In this document: positions 32,169-42,800 of the stretch, one piece after another | Position numbering within the stretch: the stretch's first letter is position 1 | Layout: each line of letters opens with the position of its first letter | From: Conchocele bisecta | Taxonomy: Eukaryota; Mollusca; Bivalvia; Lucinida; Thyasiridae | Direction: 5' to 3' | Assembly (NCBI GenBank): GCA_029237695.1 | Contig: CM055273.1 | Span: 62,423,968 to 62,487,967, forward strand | Length of the DNA: 64,000 bases | Made by a program: the position numbers and the translations under genes | Notes under the pieces: generated by a model | What the model was told of the DNA's origin: nothing | The model's database searches: none | What the model saw: only the letters and a program-made list of their open reading frames with translations

Positions 32169-34901
32169 ATGTCGAATAAGGATGACGAGGAAGGTCATAA
32201 GAAAGCGATAATAGAAACTTCCGCCAAATTCATCAAAAATGATGTCAAAACCATTATTACACCTTTAACGGATGAGTATCCGAAAGCTACAGACATTGAA
32301 CTCGAATCTGCTTTAGGATACATTGCGCCTAGTTTGCGCTGTCTGCTTCAAAATCTTCTCGTCGGAAAGGACACCCGTCAGAAAGAAGCGAGTATTGGAC
32401 AAGCACTTGTTCAAGCAGTTCGTCCAAGGGCTTTAATTACACCGTTCTAAATCGGGCTCACTTCCGATCAAGGTTTTTGATAGACATCCTGTCCATCATA
32501 CTCAGAAGTTCAAATGTTTGAGGAAAACGCTGCTTCCGCAGTTGCCCCTGATGTTTTAGGTAATGTCAATATGGCCGATACGATGTTGTTGTTTTCAGCA
32601 GATAATGTCGACCACAACCTTGTGTCACTAGATGGAAAAAGTACATTTCATGGCATGGGGATGATAGCAGCCATAACCCCAAGCGAACAAATTACTCAAA
32701 CAATACTTAGACGAAAACTCCGAATTACATATTATTGACGAAACAAAAGTGGACATTGTGGAGTACGGTTTTGCGAAGCAATTACGTTTTAGTATACAAT
32801 TCCAACCACTGTCAGGTCTAATCGATGTGGGTCATACTATTGACATATTGTGGGAGGTATCCTTTCGGTTTAGTCAACCAGTACCAAATTGGCAAGGCAT
32901 GATGCACGTACTGCACAAGCAATTAGACCATCCTGGACAGTCATCGATAGTCTTCCTTCCAATGATCGACATGTACCCGGGCGACAAGACATGTATTTTC
33001 TCTACTCTTGAGTATATTTGCAAGCTTTCATCTAAGTGTAACGCCCCACCGGTTGTTACATTTGACCAGCCACTTTTCTGGAAAGCTTCCGAGATAATAC
33101 ACGAGGTTCCTCACAATAGTCCAATACGAGATGTTGTGCTGTTATTAGGAAGCTTCCACACATTTATGAATTTGCTTGGTGCTATAGGAACATTAATGGA
33201 TTGAAGTGGACTCAAAGACATCTTGAAGATATACGGCGAAATTGCAGTCGTACACATGATGAGCGGAAAAGCTGTGCAGCGCTCATTTCGTGGACATCTC
33301 CTTGTCAATCAGTGTCTTACGTAACAGATCGCAGCCAAAGCGAATTATCCAATATTTCAGAGACGAGCAAACTGTGGCTGAACTATCAACAAATGTTGGG
33401 AGGTGCTCGTGAGCTAATCAAAGCTGATCGCACAGGGTCGTGGAAAATCCACATCCACGCTATATCTGAGTGCCTACCAATCTTTGCTGCTGGGCACGCA
33501 AATTATCTGAACTCTGCGTATCTCTACCTGCAGACAGTTGAGGCAATAGAAATTGAAAAGCCTGCAGTGTTCCAGAAATTCCTGAATGGATTCCATGTAA
33601 TAAGGCGCATCAATCAGTACTGGGCTGGCCTTGGCTCCGATTTAGTGATTGAGCAGACTCTGATGCGGTGCCTGATAAGTACAGGTGGGTTAACTAGAGG
33701 AAGTGGCATGACTGAACACCAACGAGCCGTTTGGACAATGTCTGCTCCAATATCCTCAGCCTACAACTATGCCATGCAGGACTTCAATAACACAGTGTAC
33801 ACAACAAGTGAACAACACATGGAGACAACTGTATCGCGAATGGAGAGAGACAATGTGGACATGTCAAAACTTGCAGCCAAGCTTGAAGAACATTTTCCCT
33901 TCTCGGAGAAGACGACATTGAGAAACATTATCACAGGAATAAATGATGATAAGGATGTAAATGTTCAAGATCTGTTTGCTGTTGGAAGAGACATAGTTAA
34001 ACAAATTGAAGGGCAATCCGTCTTTTCATATTCGTACAGACGTAAGACTAAAGTAAAGACACTAGCAACAGCTAGTGCCATCAAGGTGATTGAGGACCGA
34101 ACCATTGAACCAGCTCTGTTGTTTCAGAGGTTTCTGGTGGATTGGTCTTGCTATTGTATCACGCAACAAAAGACTGCAATGATACTTTCTTTAGGTCCGA
34201 CAAAGACAAAGAAAAATGTGTATAACATCAAAGTTCTGAAACAGTCGCTTGGTGATGATGTCTGCTCTGGCATGTTGTTTGTCCATGTGTTCTCTGGCTG
34301 CGACACTACTTCATGAATATTTGGGGTCGGCAATAAGTCTGTTTTCCAAATATTTGTCAAGGGCGATTCTGTCTTGCGCGCATGTTCACAGATCTTCTGT
34401 ACACCAAAATACAGACGAAGCTACAGTAGAAAGTACTGGCTGCAAAGCAATGGTCTCCCTGTTCAATGGAACCCAATCTGCGTCTATAGTGTCATTGCGC
34501 TATGGTTACCTTTGCAAGAAAGTGTCCGCAGCAAAGACTTTTTGAAACCAGAAAGACTGCCCCCAACAACCTCGGCCACAAATCTTCACTCTCGACGGAG
34601 TCACTTACAAGTCATGCAGTGGATGGGCAATAATGAAGGCATGGATCCCACTAAATGGGGCTGGGATGTACAAGAGCGTAAACTTGTTCCACTCATGATG
34701 GACAATAGTCCCGCACCAGACCAACTGCTTAAAATGATCAGATGCAGTTGTTCCTCGGGATGCAGCACACTGAAATGTAGCTGCAAAAAGCATGGACTTG
34801 AAAGCACCACGGCTTGTGGACATTGCCAAAATGGCAACTGTGACAATGTGTCCCAAGATTCAGTTTCAGATGACGGTGAAATTAAAGACAGAAGTGACTG
34901 A
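32169..34901 (+). pseudogene. Degenerate transposon-encoded protein, C-terminal CXC domain
   Basis: The likely start is ATG at 32169 (MSNKDDEEGHKK). One protein can be followed through several breaks. A TAA lies at 32448-32450. Small losses follow (32451-32510), with FLID and SYSEVQMFEENAA still legible. There are frame changes near 32740 and 33315, and in-frame TGAs at 33202-33204 and 34314-34316. Motifs include ADNVDHN and TFHGMGM (about 32600-32665), FLPMIDM (about 32960), FDQPLFWKA (about 33065), SDLVIEQTLMR (about 33640), SGCDTTS (ending 34313) and, at 34738-34850, the cysteine cluster CSCSSGCSTLKCSCKKHG with ACGHC. I remember this architecture from many unannotated mollusc and coral proteins. 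There, an Asp-rich, nuclease-like segment lies between the LLFQRFL and GCDTTS regions. Here that stretch is almost gone, apart from LVLLLYHA in another frame at about 34143. One expected CXC cysteine is serine (GLESTTAC). Product activity is inferred, not known. Confidence 0.7.
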
Positions 34902-34920
34902 TATTTAAATTAGAACTAAA

Positions 34921-35271
34921 CCACGTCATGACGTCATTCTTCATGATATGACGCTATTCTCGACGTCATGACGTCACATGTAACACTTTTATCACGTTCC
35001 GGAATTATTCATTTGGCAAAATAATGAATATAATAGGTAATATTCACACTTAAATGTGTGAGAACTTGTTGAATTTAACAGATAGGACTAACGTTTAGCC
35101 ATTTTTAAACAGTGACGGCCATCTTTTATGACGTCATATTTCAACACTTTCTGGTGGTCCGATTTTGGCCAACTTTTGATATGTTCTTCACCAGACCTTA
35201 TACTACAGAAACACACTATAAAACGTGTTCTTGCAATTTTGTTGTGGTCATGTAGCAGTTTGACCCTACTA
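34921..35271. repeat. Right terminal inverted repeat of the transposon
   Basis: Starts just after the stop codon of the gene, with ACGTCATGACGTCATTC, and ends TTTGACCCTACTA. Confidence 0.8.
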
Positions 35272-35288
35272 ATATACTTCTGATGAGA

Positions 35289-35357
35289 AATAAAGAAATT
35301 CTTGAGCCTTGCCAGATATTTTTTCCCATTCACGGCACTAACCTACTATTCTCTATA
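35289..35357. repeat. Family J half-element
   Basis: GAGCCTTGCCAGATATTTTT...CACTAACCTACTATTCTC is the right arm alone. It directly follows the transposon. Confidence 0.75.
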
Positions 35358-35359
35358 TA

Positions 35360-37180
35360 TAAGGTTCGACCATGACCAACCGTAGGCTGCGGGTTCAAAC
35401 AGTTCCCGTGTGTCACGGCAAACGTTTACCCACGGCTGGACATGGTCGAATCTTATTATCAGCCGATCTATTTATAGATCGGCTAATATATTGGTCATCC
35501 ATCGAATTCTGAAAAAGTTTGTAGCAACCCTTTTCTCCGCTATTCGGTAATCTACGAACGCGAATTTTGCTGTATCACTTCCAAATTGCATCAACCGATA
35601 AAGTTTGCATTTTTGGCAATTATCTCCGTTTAGAACTTTAAATATAGCCAAATAACACAATTTTGAATACCTAATGAGCTGAACGCCGGAAGAGATTGAA
35701 CCCGGAAGTTGTTGTTGTTGAAGTCCATAGTTGGCTCTAATGGCCATATACGCCAACATACGCCGATTATTGGGCTAATTTAAAGCTTTTATTTATTAAA
35801 CAGAACAAGTTTCAGCCACGTATAATCGCGTAAAATGTGTTTATTCGGCTAATTTCTAATCGACCTCTGCTCAAAATCTCCTCCGACTAGCAACCCCAGC
35901 ATCTCGGGTTTATCCCATTGGATCGCGTATGCGCGTCATTTGACGAATGGCGCTAGTTATATTCACAAAATGTTCCACCAATCAAAACGAAAAATTGCCC
36001 TTCATAGCGAACTTTGATTTGTTTACGTATCATGCAGGGATGGCAGGGATGCATCCAGCACGCTCGATTGCGGCAATCCCCCTTAATTATTGTCAATGCC
36101 GCAAATTATTGATTGTCTTGCGCCCGACATCGCCCAAAAAATCACGGATGGGCCCCTTTTTAAATGACCAGTGCGCACATTAAAAAAACGTAATTGACTA
36201 TTTAAACGCGCTGCGTATTTAAATCATTGGAAGGCGTGCAGTTCAATCGAGTTTGTGCGGCCGTTGAACGTAAGCTTCGAGTCGATTTAAACCATTTAAA
36301 TCGATAAACAAGGGATAAACAAGTGACAACGTTATCAAGGCCAATCTGGGCATGTGCCTGAATACGCATGACGTCAATTCGACTGGTACATTTTGTTGAG
36401 TACGTTAATTAATGGTCATTTTGTTAAGTAAGATTTGTATTCGACTGGACTGGTGAATGGGATATCCCTTTGCTAAAAATATGTTTCTGCATGCCTAACT
36501 AATATCATGACCGTAGCTCCGTGTTATTATTATATTACATTTCCGTAGACTGTTGACAATATTGTGGCAATATGTGGACCTGTGCAGATATATGTAGATG
36601 AATATAGGTAGCGAGCATGATTTTTCATTTTTTTTTTTTTTTTTTTAATTTTTTTTTTTTTCCAAATGTTTATTTTTTTTTCTTCAATTTTTTTAAAAAA
36701 TTGATCAATTTTTTTTGTACATCAATTTTTATTTCCTATTAATATTGTTTTCGGGGCCCCAATTTTTCTAATAGAATTCAATTTTTTTTCTTGAGAATTT
36801 GGTTGGGGAGGCTTCTCTCACTTTTCCCTGAGATTCCGTAACTACTAAAATGTGGACATATATTGAACCCTGATTTGATCGGCTAATAACATCATGCTCT
36901 GCATGACTTTTCATTATTACATTTCCGTCGGAAATATCGTGCAATTTGAGCATATATACAGTACTTTCGGTACTTTAATGATCTGCTCAATTCAAACAGC
37001 TGATTTACAAATACATATTCCGGGGCCGCAGTATGCGGCGCGTGATGCAGCCGCATCAATTTCAAAACTTGATTGCGACCGTTCGAACAACGGCAATCAT
37101 GTAACAATATTGTATTGTTGATACATGCACATGCACTGAGATAGTTCCCATGAGCCCAATTTCTCCAGTCACAGCCACCA
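35360..37180. other. Gap: no supported gene
   Basis: Contains a short hairpin (GCCGATCTATTTATAGATCGGC, 35462-35483) and a frame on the minus strand (35472-35759). That frame has a QQQQ run but no splice-like support. A long T-rich tract lies at 36628-36720. I cannot assign the rest. Confidence 0.5.
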
Positions 37181-37188
37181 ATGTACAT

Positions 37189-37350
37189 ACTGTGACGGGT
37201 GAAATTTGCTATAAGACCACTGCGCAACGACCTATCCGTACAGCCTTTCTTTCCAGAAGTGTCCGCACATACTGTGATGGGTGAAATTGCTATGAGGCCA
37301 CTGAGCGACAACCTACCCGTACAACCGTTGTTTCCTGTTGTGTCCGTGTG
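37189..37350. repeat. Tandem duplication of about 82 bp over an exon border
   Basis: TACTGTGACGGGTGAAAT... is repeated as TACTGTGATGGGTGAAAT.... The second unit includes the last 34 bases of the exon at 37317-37456 and its donor. The first unit is a diverged copy whose donor GT is lost (GGATAGGT). Confidence 0.75.
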
Positions 37351-37456
37351 TACGCCGTCTGGATATCGTCCGAGCCGTGGTCATTGCGGTTGGACATGCT
37401 GGACTCTTCCTTACGGACCGTGGACCGCAGCATGTTGGACATGAACCGGTCCAACT
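37317..37456 (-). CDS. Likely internal exon, minus strand
   Basis: A strong acceptor (TTGCTGTTTACGTTGCAG) and a donor-like CGG|GTAGGT bound 140 nt that are open in the frame completing an xAG codon. The 46 full codons begin LDRFMSNMLRSTVRKEESSM, then SNRNDHGSDD and IQTAYTRTQQETTVVR. Base composition is clearly richer in G+C and CpG than the neighbourhood. The product is hydrophilic and Ser/Arg/Asp-rich, with no recognised domain. The terminal 34 bases and the donor are tandemly duplicated downstream, a local rearrangement that may offer or destroy an alternative end. It could share a transcript with the minus-strand exons at 40333, 48850 and 30658; this is untested. Confidence 0.5.
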
Positions 37457-37679
37457 CTGCAACGTAAACAGCAACAATGTGAATGTGTTATGCCCTATCA
37501 ACATCTAAGGTCATATGGAGACGGGTTCCCGGTTTCAAGTCTCATCCGACCAGGTGAAGTGGGTGTGGAAATACTATATAACTACTATATAAAACGTACA
37601 ATGCAACCCTCCATACATAGCAAACGTCAGCTGTTAAGGACCCGTTCTATACCTGGTCATACTTTGATTCAAAGATAAT

Positions 37680-38044
37680 TGCGAGTCTGTTCACATATGT
37701 GGCAGTGACTGGAGAAATGGGGCTTTTGGGCAAATATCACTTTTGAGTTTGCATTTTCTGATAGCATCATCAAATATACAAACAGTGTAGATCCAGATGA
37801 GCCGGCTCGTAACGAGCCATCTTATCAGGATCTGCACTTTTTGTATATCCGATCTGAAAACAATGGGCTTGATATCTATGTTCGTTACCGAGATACCGCC
37901 TTTTCTGTAGCATAGGTATCACTAACAACGACGCTAATAAAAGGCATCATATTGGCTATATGTTATTCTTGAAATAGATTTAATCTAATCTAATGTCTGC
38001 AATAACAATGTAATGTGTATCGGTATATAGCAACATAAATAACA
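37680..38044. other. Gap: family K arm and family E-like hairpin
   Basis: A family K arm (GTGACTGGAGAAATGGGG) lies at 37708-37730. A hairpin at 37782-37845 (GTAGATCCAGATGAGCCGG...) matches the inside of family E. No gene seen. Confidence 0.55.
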
Positions 38045-38096
38045 AAGTGTTTCCTTGTTGGAAATGTATTTGTAAGGAACTATTAAATAAATAACT

Positions 38097-38134
38097 GGTT
38101 GTCTAGCAACAAAAAATTTTGGTTGTTTAGCAAC
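38097..38134. promoter_or_regulatory. Paired X-box-like palindromes, unit 1
   Basis: GGTTGTCTAGCAAC (38097-38110) and GGTTGTTTAGCAAC (38121-38134). The GTTGCC-NN-GGCAAC type is the known binding palindrome of RFX factors. Function here is inference only. Confidence 0.4.
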
Positions 38135-38473
38135 AAAACGTATGTATTAGTTTTCATAATGCTATGGCGAGTAAAATAGCGTTCATATATACTAGTAATA
38201 ATCATTTATAAATATTTCCATCTAGATTTGGTCCTAACTGAAAAGTTGAAGCCAATATCTATTATCATCACAGAGATACGGACATCTTTGATGAATATGT
38301 ATATGTGACATAATTCTCCAAACGAACACTATTCACATGGTCTAAGGTTCTTAACAGACACAAAGACGGATCAAATTCAAAGAAGTTAAACAGCAGTGCA
38401 TGTTTCCTATAATATTAGCAGACCATCTGAAATTATTGACAAAAGGCAAAAATGTGGAATTTGAGAATAATTG

Positions 38474-38503
38474 AGGCAACCAAATATGTGGTTGCTTAGC
38501 AAC
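38474..38503. promoter_or_regulatory. X-box-like palindrome plus half-site, unit 2
   Basis: The full palindrome is GGTTGCTTAGCAAC (38490-38503). Sixteen bases earlier only AGGCAACC remains. Confidence 0.35.
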
Positions 38504-38803
38504 AAAATATATCTACTAGTATTAATTGAACAAAAGTAATAACAATGTAATTTTGACACTAATGCTGTTCATTTCCACATATTTACACCCAATCAAAGTC
38601 TTATCTGATATTTTCCCATCAATATGGACGTTTCCATACAATGTGCATGTGAAATAAGTTTCACAGATTTGACATCACTTTCTTAACGATACACACAACA
38701 TTTTAAATTTAGGAAGACAAACTGAAATGCTGGTTTTTCTATAACATCACACAAACATGTGAAATGATTGCAAACGGAACAAGACACATATCTGACAAAA
38801 ATT

Positions 38804-38840
38804 AGTTGCTTGGCAACCCAAAATGTGGTTGCTTACCAAC
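38804..38840. promoter_or_regulatory. Paired X-box-like palindromes, unit 3
   Basis: AGTTGCTTGGCAAC and GGTTGCTTACCAAC, with the same spacing as in unit 1. Confidence 0.4.
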
Positions 38841-39003
38841 AAATGCCTATTTTACTACTTTAAATGGGTATAAGCTAATACAAAATATTTTTATTACTCG
38901 AACTATGCTTATTTTCATGTATTAACACCAAATTTGTGTTCCATCTGAAATGCTCATATCAATATTAACTTCCATTTCGGAGATAAGGATATTTTCGTAC
39001 AAT

Positions 39004-39357
39004 AATTCCAGCACAAAAATATTTACACAATTCCCTAACATTTGATTGGCCCGTAGCAAGTCTCTGTCCAAAATTTATATCCCAGTAAACTCCCACGCCG
39101 AACTACTTTCCGTAACCGTGAGGCGCAGTTAAAATAATTCTTAAGAAAACGGAAAATAAACACATTTTCTTGATGAATTTATTTCAAATGCAGGAATTAT
39201 AAGGAATGAATTGCATTTTTGTGGAATTTATATGGGATATAAACTTGGAAAAGTCGCGGGAATACTGGACGAGGCCTTCCGGCCTTCGTCCAGTATTCCC
39301 GCGACTTTTCCAAGTTTATACCCCGATAAATTCAACAAAAAGGCCATTCATTCCTAT
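39004..39357. mobile_element. Family F element inside the satellite
   Basis: AAT at 39001-39003 and 39358-39360. The matching uninterrupted sequence in another unit (CATACAATGTGCATG, near 38636) gives the empty site. Confidence 0.9.
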
Positions 39358-39533
39358 AATGTGCATGTGAAATGGTATAATTTACAGATTTGACATCATT
39401 TTCATGATCTACAGTCTTAACTGATGTTACACATTTCACATTTTAGAAGTCTTAATGTACTGCAGGATTCCTATAATATCACAAAACATGTGAAATTATG
39501 CAAATGGAACGAGAGACATATCCGACAGAAAAC

Positions 39534-39570
39534 GGTTGCTTAGCTAGTAAAGATATGGTTGCCTAGCAAC
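39534..39570. promoter_or_regulatory. Paired X-box-like sites, unit 4
   Basis: GGTTGCTTAGCTAG (decayed) and GGTTGCCTAGCAAC. The latter is the best match to the RFX palindrome in the window. Confidence 0.4.
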
Positions 39571-39829
39571 ACAATTACTATTTTAGGACTTTAAATGGGT
39601 ATAGACTGATACAAAATATTTTCCCACAAACTATGCATATTGTCATGTATTAACACCAAATCTTTGTCACTTCTGAAATGTTCATATACATGCATATCAA
39701 TTTTTACTTTCATTACAGAGATGTGGTATTTTTCATACAATCAGCACGTGAAATGAGATTCACAGATTTGACACCATTTTCATGGTCTACGGTCTTAATT
39801 GATACACACACATTTCAGAGTCTGTCTCA

Positions 39830-40265
39830 TTCTGTCAGGTTGTGACTGGAGACCTGGGGACCGTTTCACTAAACTTCGTACGACTAAAATATTCGTAAGT
39901 GAAACATTATGATAGTCTGTAAATGTCACATTAACACTGTTTTCTTGTAAACAATTATTGGATCTATATTTATTGAGCATAGGCTGCATATGGTCAATAA
40001 ATGTAAATCCATGAACAAGTTTAGTGAAACGGGCCCCTGGGGCTTATGGGATATGTGACCACAGTGCAGCTCATGATCAAATGGGCACACTCCTGTAGCC
40101 TGATAACGATCTCTTGCTTGTTATAAGCATATCAATATTTCATTAATGGAATGGCGTCCAGTCCAGATCCTGATCAGGCTGTGTGGATGCACTGGCTGGT
40201 CTAGATCTACACTGGTGGCAAAACCCATATGGTATACGCCCCATTTTTTTCAGTCACAACGATAT
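39830..40265. repeat. Family K repeat, interrupted
   Basis: TTGTGACTGGAGAC and GGGGCTTATGGGATATG are split by the family B element at 39857. The repeat continues to CCCCATTTTTTTCAGTCACA. Confidence 0.7.
39857..40036. mobile_element. Family B MITE with a deleted right arm, nested
   Basis: CTG at 39854-39856 and 40037-40039 flank it. Most of the right stem is missing, but GTGAAACGGGCCC remains. Confidence 0.85.
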
Positions 40266-40332
40266 ATATTATGTCTTTCTGCACAAAAATATACCATACA
40301 CAAGGGAAAACATATTTTCCTATGGCTTTATT

Positions 40333-40491
40333 TCAGATGGCTTGGGGCAAACACGATCTTTCATTTCGAAAGAACATACGAATGAAGTCATGTAAATTCC
40401 ACTGCCGTTCTGAGAGCAGTCCTGCAAGTACCTCAGCAGCTGGAATGCCATTCTCCCTGTTCGGTCGCTTCCTAAGCAAACTGATCTTGTC
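40333..40491 (-). CDS. Possible exon, minus strand
   Basis: After an acceptor-like TTCATTCTTCTCCGGAG the frame reads DKISLLRKRPNRENGIPAAE, then VLAGLLSERQWNLHDFIRMF and FRNERSCLPQAI, to a TGA at 40333-40335. AATAAA starts two bases later. Alternation of charged and hydrophobic residues suggests a helical domain. I do not recognise it. The opposite strand is also open here (…ASTSAAGMPFSLFGRF…), so the strand is uncertain; I prefer minus on composition. Confidence 0.38.
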   Translation of the reverse strand, partial: DKISLLRKRPNRENGIPAAEVLAGLLSERQWNLHDFIRMFFRNERSCLPQAI

Positions 40492-40689
40492 CTCCGGAGA
40501 AGAATGAACCCAATACACCAAATGTATCTAGTTACAGTCAAATATACATATACATAAAATATGCTTTCACAGTGGAATAACACAACATCATACTACACTA
40601 GTGTAATAAATATGCAAATGAGACCGCTACTGAAAACATGTTAGGTGGTCATTACACCTTCATCGTAGTGTGCGGTGCTTATGCGATAA

Positions 40690-40832
40690 ATATAATCTAA
40701 CATCAGTGCCGATTTAATATGATATTTACTAAACTCGTTGAATGATTTCATAAGAAGCTCGGCATAGCCTCGTTTCTTATGAAATCGGTAAACTGGTCTA
40801 ATAAATATCATATTAAATCATCACTCATGTAA
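40690..40832. repeat. Inverted repeat ATATGATATTTA
   Basis: TTTAATATGATATTTACTAAAC...TAATAAATATCATATTAAA, with a hairpin inside (GATTTCATAAGAA...TTCTTATGAAATC). Probably a single-copy MITE. Confidence 0.65.
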
Positions 40833-40918
40833 GATCCTCTCTACTGTTTGAAAACCTTGGGATACAGATATATTCGATAGTAGTTAATGTACGTTACTAT
40901 AACTTTGGCGGCAAACCA

Positions 40919-41162
40919 GGGGCCCATTTCACTAAACTTCGTACGACTAAAATGTTCGTAAGTGCAAAATTATGATAGTCAGTGAATTTCACATTAACAA
41001 TGTTTTTTTCGTAAACAAGTATTGGATTTACATTTATTGAGCATAGGCTGCATATGCAGCCTATGCTCAATAAATTTAAATCCACCAATTGAAATTTCCA
41101 GACGATCCTAAATTTGCACTTACGAACATTTTAGTCGTACGAAGTTTAGTGAAAAGGTCCCC
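40919..41162. mobile_element. Family B MITE
   Basis: GGGGCCCATTTCACTAAAC...AGTGAAAAGGTCCCC. Stem and core are intact. Confidence 0.85.
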
Positions 41163-41228
41163 ATTTCATTTTCTTCATGTACATGTATACGCTATGTGAT
41201 GATCGTACATGTAGCTTAATATAGAAAG

Positions 41229-41341
41229 ACACACGAGACAAGACATGTGATTGTGTACCTAAGAAGAAGTGCAAATGTAAATAAGATGAGCTTTCTCACA
41301 TCTTCTTAGGTACACAATTATTTGGTTTGTTACTGAACATA
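41229..41341. repeat. Palindrome GATTGTGTACCTAAGAAG
   Basis: GACAAGACATGTGATTGTGTACC...GGTACACAATTATTTGG, with a CTAAGAAGA/TCTTCTTAG stem. Distantly like the repeat at 2393. Confidence 0.65.
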
Positions 41342-41384
41342 AAATCAGCGCAGTCGATGGCGCGTCATCACAATATACCCACTT

Positions 41385-41660
41385 GTCCCAAATGCTAAGT
41401 CAAAAAGGGGGAAATAATCCATGACCGGGGGTCGTATCTACACACCATAAAGAAGGCACACACTAGGTTTCAAGTCCATTAACTGTTACGGTTAAAACGT
41501 TTTACTTTTTACAAGGAAGAATTGGGAAATTCCAAGTCGAAAAGAGGGAGATAATCCATGAATGTGGGTCGAATCAAAATTCGAAATTCACTTTGCGCAT
41601 CTACACACCAGAAGGAAGGCACACACCAAGTTTCAAATACCTACAGGTGGGTATAATAAA
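41385..41660. repeat. Direct repeat AAAAGRGGGARATAATCCATGA
   Basis: Two diverged copies (about 41398 and 41535) share AATAATCCATGA, CTACACACCA and GAAGGCACACAC. A third fragment is at 52865-52950 (AAAAGGGGGAGATAATC). Confidence 0.65.
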
Positions 41661-41777
41661 ATCCAGTGGAAGTATATCATACGTCAGTCAGTAAACATCT
41701 CAAAGGCAACAATGTACATGTATACGGCACATGAACGATGTCAACACATTGGTATTTGAACACTGAGGGATTGTCGG

Positions 41778-42227
41778 TACTGTCTGTTCCACGTTTTTCT
41801 GCCGACGAATTTTTAACTATTAAACACATTAAATCTCAGAAATATCTAAAGGTTAGTACTTTTTCATCAATAACAAAAAGGTCACCCTCCCCAAAAAGGA
41901 AAGGAGGGTCGAAAAACGAAACAAATTGGAAATTGACTCCGAAACCTGGCTAGATAGTTTGGAAATGATGTAACTAAGAAAACAAGTCACATTTTGAAAA
42001 TCGATCCACAAATAAATAAATATTGAAAAAAAAATCTATATTTAGCCCCCATGTTAAATTCCCATAGGAAAATCATATTTTCACAATAAAATTTTATCAA
42101 ATACAAACATTTAGGGAGGGTGACTTTTTTGTTATTGATGAAAAAGTACTCACCTTCAGATATTTCTGAGATTTAATGTCTTTAATAGCCAAATGTTCGT
42201 CAGCAGCAAAACGTGGAACAGACAGTA
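41778..42227. mobile_element. Family H element
   Basis: TACTGTCTGTTCCACG...CGTGGAACAGACAGTA. The interior has GACTCCGAAACCTGGCTAGA, the single ancestral form of the unit amplified at 55895. Confidence 0.85.
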
Positions 42228-42533
42228 GTTAGTTCCGTACGCAAATATATTGCTTTTTATTCTGGTATCCGCAAATAAACTGGCCCATGTAGGTTGTAAT
42301 CCTATTAGCTACGAAGGAACAATGGTTATACAATCGGAATCCACGTTGTACCTTGTAATAGTGATTACCTTGTAATTACCTTGTAATTGTTATGTTAATG
42401 TTGCGATACCATCGTTGATCACACCTGAACAACCAGGAAGTTGGTACCCGTGTTGAATATTATTAATACAGGAAGAATGCGATTCAAATATATGTATATC
42501 TACCCGCGGTCCTTTTGCTTTATTTTCAGCGTA

Positions 42534-42713
42534 TATTTCTTACTGAATAACACACACATTGAGTTTTACGAACATAGTAGACGCAGAGCAGACTGCACAC
42601 TAGTACACACTAGTACACACTAGTATTTCTTACTGAATAACACACACATTGAGTTTTACGAACATAGTAGACGCAGAGCAGACTGCACACTAGTACACAC
42701 TAGTACGCACTAG
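42534..42713. repeat. 90-bp tandem duplication
   Basis: TATTTCTTACTGAATAACAC... is repeated once at 42624 with almost no change. Each unit ends in ACTAGTACAC-type 10-bp repeats. Confidence 0.85.
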
Positions 42714-42800
42714 TGCAGTCTGATCTGAGTCTACACTGATTGCAATAGCATTATTAAGTGTGAAAATATGAATCTGGCAAATAATTCAGTCCCGGATCTG

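Larger units (their letters stand above)
31594..35271 (+). mobile_element. TIR DNA transposon remnant with a CXC-domain gene
   Basis: TAGTAGGGTCAA at the left and TTGACCCTACTA at the right begin inverted repeats of about 330-350 bp that stay alignable inward to CATGTGACGTCATGACGTCG. ATA stands outside both ends (31591-31593, 35272-35274), a possible 3-bp duplication. The only gene inside is the broken frame at 32169-34901. The combination of long inverted repeats and a CXC-ended protein does not match a superfamily I can name. Internal deletion and frameshifts show this copy is dead. Confidence 0.75.
38045..39800. repeat. Diverged satellite of about 350-bp units
   Basis: About four units, each with ATGTGCATGTGAAAT(A/G), CACAGATTTGACATCA, CACCAAATCT(T)TGT and a pair of GTTGC(C/T)TAGCAAC palindromes. 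The third and fourth units are separated by the family F insertion. Divergence between units is considerable, so the array is old. Confidence 0.7.

Noticed and set aside
33201..33315. Plus-strand frame giving KWTQRHLEDIRRNC
   Set aside because: The neighbouring frame (SGLKDILKIYGE... MMSGKAVQRSFRGH) fits the transposon protein better. This part is a shadow before the frameshift near 33315.
35472..35759. Minus-strand frame of 95 codons with QQQQ
   Set aside because: No acceptor or donor fits, the composition is not convincing, and the Q-run comes from a TTG microrepeat.
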